DNA of 10,513 nucleotides. Source: Bacillota bacterium (GTDB taxonomy: Bacteria; Bacillota; Clostridia; Christensenellales; Aristaeellaceae). Location: contig JAEWTC010000179.1 in the NCBI GenBank assembly GCA_023459675.1, positions 1 to 10,513 of the forward strand, written 5' to 3'. The position numbers and the translations under genes were made by a program. The notes under the pieces were generated by a model. It worked only from the letters and a program-made list of their open reading frames with translations. It did not search any database and was not told the DNA's origin. This document shows, piece by piece, positions 5,936-10,513 of the stretch (positions are counted from its first letter, which is position 1; the number at the start of each line of letters is the position of its first letter).

Positions 5936-7462
5936 TCAGGGCAGCCTGCCCAGGGCTTCGCACAGATCGGTGGCGAGCATGCCGTGCTCCCCCGCTTCCC
6001 TTGCGGCGGCTTCCCCGGCCAGGCCGTGCAGCGCGCAGGCCATTTGCAGCAGCTTTATTCCGTGCGGACCCGTTTCCCCCTGCCCCGCCAGCAGCGCGCC
6101 CAATATGCCCGCCAGCGCGTCGCCGCTGCCGCCCTTGGCCATGGCGGGCGTACCGAAACGGTTGATCGCCGCGCCGTCGTCCGCCAGCAGCACGCTGGAA
6201 GCGCCTTTGCATACGATGCTGCCGCCATAACGCGCGCGCAGCTCCTGTGCGGCTTGCGCCTGCCGGCGCACAACCTCTTCCGTCGGCCAGCGCAATAACC
6301 GCGCCGCCTCGCCCGGGTGGGGCGTAAGCACGACGCAGCCGGAAAAGCGCAGGTTCTGCGTGGTAAACGCGTCCTGGTATTCGGCAAGCGCGTTGAGTGC
6401 GTCCGCGTCGAGCACGGCGGGCAGCGTGTGCGAGCAGAGATAGTGAAACACCCGTTCCGCAAGCCGGGAAACCGCCGCGCCGCGGCCGACGCCGCAGCCG
6501 AATACCAGCGCGTCCGCCGTTTGCAGCGCGGCTTCGATTTTCTGCCACGCGGCGTTCTCCGTGAGCGGCAGGCAGACGGCGCAGGGGCAAAGCGCCTGCA
6601 CCGTGGGAACGATTTCCGCAGGGCAGGCAACGGTCACGCCGCCCGCACCCACGCGCAGCGCGGCCAGCGCGCTGATGGCCGCCGCGCCCGCCATACCAAA
6701 CGAACCGGCAACCGTCAGCAGGCGGCCGTAATCGCCCTTGTGCGTGTTGCGCCTGCGCGGGCTGCGCCGCGCGTCCTGCGCATCCATCACGGCAAAACCC
6801 GGCGCGGCGCCGTAAGCGGCGGGAATGCCGATATCGGCGACGACAACCTTGCCGCAGAAATCCAGCCCGTCGCCCAGATACAAGCCGTGCTTGGGGCGGT
6901 GAAAGGTGACGGTCACGGCGGCCTGCACCGCGGCGCCGCCCTGCGGCGCATAGCCGGTTTCGCCGTCCAGCCCGCTTGGAATATCCACGGCGATTACGGG
7001 CAGCTTTACTTCATTGAGCTGCAGCGCCAGCTCCCGCGCCGCGCCGGACAGCGCGCGCGTAAGCCCCGTGCCGTACAGCGCGTCGAGGACGCAGGCGCAG
7101 TTCTCCGGGATGTAGGGAATTTCTTCGCCGACCTCCAGCACGTCCACACGGTCAAGCAAAGGCTCCAGCCGTTTCCATTGTTCGGCCGTTTCCGCCGACG
7201 GCGTACCGGCAAGCCGGAATATAACGCACCGCAGGGTTTCCATCCGCCTCAGCAGGATGCGCGCGGCCGCCAGCCCGTCTCCCCCGTTGTTGCCGCAGCC
7301 GGCAAGCACCAAAAGCGTTCCGCCCTGCAAAAGATACGGCGCCGCCGCGTCCGCGACGTGTTCCGCCGCGCGCTCCATCAGCGCAAGGCCGGTGACGCCG
7401 GTCTCCGCCATGAATAGCCGTTCAATCCGCCGCATGTCCTGCGGCGAGACGGTGTACTGCAT
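5936..7462 (-). CDS. nnr: Bifunctional NAD(P)H-hydrate epimerase / ADP-dependent NAD(P)H-hydrate dehydratase
   Basis: A 508-residue two-domain metabolite-repair enzyme (the YjeF fusion). Damaged, hydrated NADH and NADPH are epimerised by the N-terminal NnrE domain (~1-215) and dehydrated back to the cofactor by the C-terminal NnrD domain (~225-505), using ADP as phosphate donor. Epimerase marks are NNGGDG (58-63), DALYGTG (128-134) and DIPSGLDGETG (160-170). Dehydratase marks are HKGDYGRL (241-248), GSFGMAGAA, TPHPGE (380-385) and KGGSGDAL (443-450, D448 being the likely catalytic Asp). ATG at 7462 is chosen because GGAG at 7471-7474 lies 8 nt before it; an in-frame GTG 21 bp upstream is inside acpS. 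It begins 5 bp after the acpS stop and is the last gene of the operon, just before the terminator. Fusion of both domains is usual in bacteria. Confidence 0.95.
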   Translation of the reverse strand: MQYTVSPQDMRRIERLFMAETGVTGLALMERAAEHVADAAAPYLLQGGTLLVLAGCGNNGGDGLAAARILLRRMETLRCVIFRLAGTPSAETAEQWKRLEPLLDRVDVLEVGEEIPYIPENCACVLDALYGTGLTRALSGAARELALQLNEVKLPVIAVDIPSGLDGETGYAPQGGAAVQAAVTVTFHRPKHGLYLGDGLDFCGKVVVADIGIPAAYGAAPGFAVMDAQDARRSPRRRNTHKGDYGRLLTVAGSFGMAGAAAISALAALRVGAGGVTVACPAEIVPTVQALCPCAVCLPLTENAAWQKIEAALQTADALVFGCGVGRGAAVSRLAERVFHYLCSHTLPAVLDADALNALAEYQDAFTTQNLRFSGCVVLTPHPGEAARLLRWPTEEVVRRQAQAAQELRARYGGSIVCKGASSVLLADDGAAINRFGTPAMAKGGSGDALAGILGALLAGQGETGPHGIKLLQMACALHGLAGEAAAREAGEHGMLATDLCEALGRLP

Positions 7463-7467
7463 ACGAT

Positions 7468-7833
7468 CTACTCCAGCACGCACACGGCGGCGGCGATGCC
7501 CCCGTCGTGGCTGATGCTCAAAAACGCCGCACGCGCGCCCTTCGCCTCCATGGCCGCGGCGGCTTTTGCCGAAAGCCTGTAAGCCGGGCCGCCCCGCGCG
7601 TCGTGCGTGACGCCGATATCCATAAGCGCGACGCCGCCCGTCAGCCCCACGCCCAGCGCTTTTAAGAACGCTTCCTTGGCGGCGTACATGCCCGCGGCGC
7701 TTTGGGCCATTTGCTTATTCGCAAGATACGCGCGTTCCTCATCCGTAAAATAGCGCGTTAAGAAGCCGTCGCTTTTTTGCAGCGTCTTTTCGATGCGCTC
7801 CACCTGGCAGACGTCGATCCCCAGGCCGATCAC
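7468..7833 (-). CDS. acpS: Holo-[acyl-carrier-protein] synthase
   Basis: A 121-residue phosphopantetheinyl transferase that moves the 4'-phosphopantetheine arm from coenzyme A to a serine of acyl carrier protein, switching on fatty acid synthesis. Family marks are GIDVCQVERI at the N-terminus (D7 a Mg2+ ligand), YFTDEERAYL (28-37), AAKEAFLKAL (51-60, E54 the second Mg2+ ligand) and SISHD (106-110). Length is typical of the homotrimeric AcpS class. The reading frame stays open much further upstream, but only because it overlaps the peptidase gene. The real start is GTG at 7833, with GGAGG at 7840-7844 spaced 6 nt and a 4-nt GTGA overlap with the stop of the peptidase gene. That overlap suggests translational coupling. 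The acpS-nnr order recurs in Firmicutes. Confidence 0.96.
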   Translation of the reverse strand: MIGLGIDVCQVERIEKTLQKSDGFLTRYFTDEERAYLANKQMAQSAAGMYAAKEAFLKALGVGLTGGVALMDIGVTHDARGGPAYRLSAKAAAAMEAKGARAAFLSISHDGGIAAAVCVLE

Positions 7834-8789
7834 CGCATGCCTCCGAACCAGGCCGCGTTGGCAATCGCCCGGGCGGTAACCTCCGCGGCGGCGGCGCACA
7901 GTTGGATCATATTCACGTCTGTGTTCACGCGCCCGGTTGCCAAAGCGAATACGGTATCCCCGTCCGCCTGGGTGTGCACGGGGCGGATAGCGCGGGCAAA
8001 GCCGTCGTGCGCGCAGGAAGCCAAACGGTTGGCCTGCGGTTTGGTCAGGATCGCGTCGGTCGCCACGGTCACCAGCGTCGTATTTCCTGCCTGCGGTATT
8101 TTCAGGTGTTCCGCGGCGGGCGTTGTGCCAAACAAAAGACCCTCGCAGGTCACAGGTTTTCCGTCGCTCAGGCGGCCGCAGGCAAGCACCTTGCCCGTGT
8201 GGGGATGATACACGTCGCCGCCCGCGTTCACGCACGCGATGGCGCCGATGGTTACGCCGTCGGGCAAGGTGATCGAAGCCGTACCCGTGCCGCCGAACAC
8301 CGGCTGCGCGCCCGGCACGAATTTGCCGATCGTCGCGCCTGTACCCGCGCCGTACGCGCCCTGCTCCACCGTTTTTTTCGCGTTCTTGCAGGCCTCGAAG
8401 CCCATGCCGGCATCCGGGCGCACCCGCCCGTCGCCCACCATCAAATCAAACAAAACCGCGGCGGGCACAATCGGTACGCAGAAGGAGCCGACCTCGTACC
8501 CCATGCCCGCTTCCTCCAGAAAGCGCATCACACCGGCCGCCGCATCCAGCCCATACGCGCTGCCGCCGGTCAGCAGTACGGCGTTGGCCTTCTCCACGGT
8601 CGCCTCGCTGCGGGTGAGGCTGATTTCACGCGTTCCGGACGCCGCCCCGCGCACGTCCGCGCCGACGACCGCGCCATCGCCGCCGCAGAGCACCACGGTA
8701 ACGCCGGTCAGCGCCTGCGTGTTTTGCGCCTGCCCCACGCGGATGCCGTGCACATCGGTTATCGCGCCTTGAAACAAGGGTTTCGTCAC
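7830..8789 (-). CDS. P1 family (S58, DmpA-like) aminopeptidase/amidase
   Basis: A 319-residue self-processing Ntn-type hydrolase of the peptidase S58 family, whose characterised members act as L-aminopeptidase/D-amidase/esterase or beta-peptidyl aminopeptidase. The precursor is expected to cut itself before a Ser or Thr that becomes the new N-terminal nucleophile. Here the block AGNTTLVTVATDA (234-246) places that cut before T237, so the mature subunits would be ~236 and ~83 residues. Other family features are the glycine-rich GGSAYGLDAAAGVMRFLEE (75-93), VPIVPAAVLFDL (105-116) and GAGTGATIGK (147-156). There is no signal peptide, so it is cytosolic. The start is GTG at 8789, preceded by GGAG at 8799-8802; nearby ATGs are out of frame. 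Its stop overlaps the acpS start by 4 nt. The physiological substrate is unknown, and nothing in the operon points to one. Confidence 0.9.
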   Translation of the reverse strand: MTKPLFQGAITDVHGIRVGQAQNTQALTGVTVVLCGGDGAVVGADVRGAASGTREISLTRSEATVEKANAVLLTGGSAYGLDAAAGVMRFLEEAGMGYEVGSFCVPIVPAAVLFDLMVGDGRVRPDAGMGFEACKNAKKTVEQGAYGAGTGATIGKFVPGAQPVFGGTGTASITLPDGVTIGAIACVNAGGDVYHPHTGKVLACGRLSDGKPVTCEGLLFGTTPAAEHLKIPQAGNTTLVTVATDAILTKPQANRLASCAHDGFARAIRPVHTQADGDTVFALATGRVNTDVNMIQLCAAAAEVTARAIANAAWFGGMR

Positions 8790-8846
8790 ATTGCATCTCT
8801 CCTGTCGCTGCGGTCGGTTTTTTCGGTTGTTATCAGAAGAGTTTCG

Positions 8847-9503
8847 TCAGCCGCCCTCCGCTTTCCTGCCGAGCACCGCCTGTACGGCGTCCGCAAGCGT
8901 GGGGAACACGGCGCAGCCGGTTTGCATCAGCTGCCGCGCGCTCATATGCCCGCGGGCAACCAGCACGCAATCCGTTTGCAACGCCTGCGCCACCAGCGCA
9001 TCGTGCACAGTATCGCCCACGATGACGCAGCGCTCCGGCGGGCAGGAATTGCGGGCGAGCCAGTCCCGGGCGATTTCGGTTTTATCGGTGGCGTAGATAT
9101 GCGAAAGGCCCAGCACGTCGTTAAACCGGTGCAGGATGCCCGCGTTTTGCAGCTGCGCGCACAGGTGCTCCCGCATGCTTGCGGACAGCACCACCTGTTG
9201 GTACCCGTTTTCCTGAAACGCGTCCAGCGCGGCCAGCGCGTCGGCAAACAGCGGCACGGCGCCGCAGCCGGCCACGTATTCGTCCATCCAGGCGTTGGCG
9301 ACGGCGGAGAACATCTCCTCCGTCACCCCCGCCCGTTCATAGTAGCGTTTGACCGGAAAGGTAAACTGCTCGTGATAGGCTTCGACGCTTGCAATTTGCG
9401 GCAGCCCGAAGCGCGGAAACACGCGGTTGCGCACGCCGATCGCGTACTGCACGTCGTCCAGCAGCGTGCCGTTCCAATCCCAGAAAACTACCCTGCCGTT
9501 CAT
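8847..9503 (-). CDS. HAD superfamily hydrolase, phosphoglycolate-phosphatase-like, with Asn at the second motif I position
   Basis: A 218-residue cytosolic Rossmann-like HAD hydrolase with a helical cap inserted after motif I (about residues 18-85). Motif I reads WDWNGTLLDD (D9 nucleophile, N11 in place of the usual second Asp). Motif II is the serine of VVLSASMREH, motif III is the Lys in ATDKTEIARDWL, and motif IV is VIVGDTVHDALVA. In phosphatases the second Asp is the general acid/base, so D-x-N may mean an altered activity; D-x-N-G-T-L proteins recur among uncharacterised HADs, so this is probably ancestral rather than a mutation. ATG at 9503 overlaps the proS stop by one base (TGATG), with only a weak AAGG upstream, suggesting coupling to proS. 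A 57-bp gap follows before the peptidase gene. The substrate is unknown. Confidence 0.88.
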   Translation of the reverse strand: MNGRVVFWDWNGTLLDDVQYAIGVRNRVFPRFGLPQIASVEAYHEQFTFPVKRYYERAGVTEEMFSAVANAWMDEYVAGCGAVPLFADALAALDAFQENGYQQVVLSASMREHLCAQLQNAGILHRFNDVLGLSHIYATDKTEIARDWLARNSCPPERCVIVGDTVHDALVAQALQTDCVLVARGHMSARQLMQTGCAVFPTLADAVQAVLGRKAEGG

Positions 9504-10513
9504 CAATACGCCTTGGCGAAGTAGATCAGCTTGTCCGCCTTCTTGCCGCAGCACACGCAGGTTTCACCGACGGGGGTCTGGTCAAACGGCATGTTGCGGC
9601 TGGTGGCGTTGAACTCCTGCTTGATTTTCTCCTCGCAGGCGGCGTCCCCGCACCACATGGTTTTGGCAAAGCCCGTTTGCACGGCGATGTTTAGCTCGTC
9701 CATGGTTTTCACTACGGTAATGTGTTCGTCACGAAGCTTCGCAGCTATTCTAAATAGATTTTGTTGAATTTCATCCAGCAGTGCTCCAAGTTTATCTGTA
9801 AGTCCAACAAATGATATCGGAAACTTATCAAAAGTATCGCGCCGGAAAGCCATCACTTGATGGTTTTCGATGTCGCGGGGCCCGATTTCCAGGCGTACAG
9901 GTACGCCCTTCAATTCCCAGTCGTTAAACTTATAGCCGGGGGATACGGTATCGCGGTCGTCCAGCTTCACGCGGAAACCCGCGGCGGTGAGTGTTTTGTA
10001 TACCTCGTCGCACTTCTCCGTGACGCCGCCCTTGTGCGCGGCAACGGGCACGATCACGATCTGGATGGGCGCGATTCGGGGGGGCAGGCGCAGGCCGCGC
10101 TCATCGCCGTGCGCCATGATGATCGCGCCGATCAGCCGCGTGGAGATACCCCAGCTGGTTTCGTGCACGTACTCGAGCTTGCCCTCGCGGCTTAAGAACT
10201 GAATGTTGAACGCTTCGGCGAAGTTCGTGCCGAAGTTGTGGCTGGTGCCTGCCTGCAGGGCTTTGCCGTCCTGCATCATGGCTTCCATACTGTAGGTAGC
10301 CACGGCGCCCGCGAACTTTTCCTTATCGGTTTTGCGGCCGCACAACACCGGAATGGCAAGCTCCTGCTCCGCCACCTCCCGGTACACCTCCAGCATTTGC
10401 AGGGTTTCCTCCTGCGCCTCGGCGGGCGTTTCGTGAATGGTGTGGCCTTCCTGCCAGAGGAATTCCGACGTGCGCAGGAAAGGCCGGGTGCTCTTCTCCC
10501 AGCGCACCACGGA
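9503..10513 (-). CDS. proS: Prolyl-tRNA synthetase, archaeal-type (5' part outside the window)
   Basis: The C-terminal 336 residues of a class II aminoacyl-tRNA synthetase that charges tRNA-Pro; about 140 N-terminal residues, including motif 1, lie beyond the right edge. Visible parts are motif 2 (RPFLRTSEFLWQEGHT), the proline/ATP pocket (QAGTSHNFGTNFAEAF), motif 3 (GDERGLRLPPRIAP), the anticodon-binding domain (IQIVIVPVAAHKGG onward) and the family-specific C-terminal zinc domain with paired cysteines (CGDAAC and CVCC) ending in the characteristic Ala-Tyr. These place it in the short archaeal/eukaryal-like ProS group, common in Clostridia, without the bacterial editing insertion. The AT-rich codon tract at 9725-9840 is unlike the rest of the gene. 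It is the first gene of the operon visible in the window. Confidence 0.96.
   Translation of the reverse strand, partial: SVVRWEKSTRPFLRTSEFLWQEGHTIHETPAEAQEETLQMLEVYREVAEQELAIPVLCGRKTDKEKFAGAVATYSMEAMMQDGKALQAGTSHNFGTNFAEAFNIQFLSREGKLEYVHETSWGISTRLIGAIIMAHGDERGLRLPPRIAPIQIVIVPVAAHKGGVTEKCDEVYKTLTAAGFRVKLDDRDTVSPGYKFNDWELKGVPVRLEIGPRDIENHQVMAFRRDTFDKFPISFVGLTDKLGALLDEIQQNLFRIAAKLRDEHITVVKTMDELNIAVQTGFAKTMWCGDAACEEKIKQEFNATSRNMPFDQTPVGETCVCCGKKADKLIYFAKAY

Noticed and set aside
7834..8235. Upstream extension of the acpS frame
   Set aside because: It only reads through the overlapping peptidase gene; GTG at 7833 has a correctly spaced GGAGG and matches the normal AcpS N-terminus.
8790..8846. 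Terminator or promoter in the gap between the HAD and peptidase genes
   Set aside because: No GC-rich stem with a U-tract and no convincing -35/-10 pair on the minus strand; only the peptidase ribosome binding site is clear.
7902..9524. A long plus-strand open frame of 540 codons
   Set aside because: It is antisense to the peptidase and HAD genes, is rich in His/Arg/Ala as expected for a GC-rich shadow frame, and has no family motifs.

Overview
The window is a compact, GC-rich stretch of bacterial chromosome (roughly 55-62% GC by eye) with ten protein genes, short intergenic gaps, strong GGAGG-type ribosome binding sites and intrinsic terminators. Three things point to an anaerobic Firmicute (Clostridia-like, possibly a gut lineage): an archaeal-type prolyl-tRNA synthetase, a homocitrate/isopropylmalate-synthase-family protein that resembles clostridial citrate (Re)-synthase, and TTG/GTG starts with strong Shine-Dalgarno sites. 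This assignment is inference from gene content; there is no rRNA or phage marker, and no CRISPR.

Layout. (1) 28-1200 (+): a cation diffusion facilitator transporter with an N-D-D-D metal site, suggesting Mn2+ efflux. (2) 1201-1455: a convergent intergenic region holding two near-identical GC-rich hairpins that flank a ~155-bp highly structured, imperfectly palindromic element. (3) 1456-2850 (-): a DRE-TIM condensing enzyme, candidate citrate (Re)-synthase. (4) 2851-3101: an intergenic region with a cluster of DnaA-box-like nonamers. (5) 3102-4301 (-): a class I aspartate-type aminotransferase with its own extended -10 promoter. (6) 4302-4475: divergent promoters. (7) 4476-5837 (+): a two-gene operon for an exported TlpA-like thioredoxin and a CcdA membrane electron carrier, closed by a perfect bidirectional terminator at 5891-5923. 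(8) 10513-5936 (-): a tightly packed operon, read right to left: proS (its 5' end lies outside the window), a HAD hydrolase, a P1-family (DmpA-like) peptidase, acpS and nnr. Most junctions have 1-4 nt overlaps or 5-nt gaps.

How the genes fit together. The aminotransferase interconverts oxaloacetate/aspartate and 2-oxoglutarate/glutamate, and a citrate-forming condensing enzyme would consume oxaloacetate towards 2-oxoglutarate, so their adjacency is consistent with glutamate/aspartate biosynthesis in an anaerobe. TlpA and CcdA form a simple route for moving reducing power from cytosolic thioredoxin to proteins outside the membrane. The large minus-strand operon carries housekeeping and repair functions: tRNA charging, acyl carrier protein activation and NAD(P)H-hydrate repair.

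No clearly new multi-gene system is present. The least explained items are the nested palindromic element at 1220-1438, the DnaA-box-like cluster at 2896-3098, and a sharply AT-rich patch inside proS at about 9725-9840.
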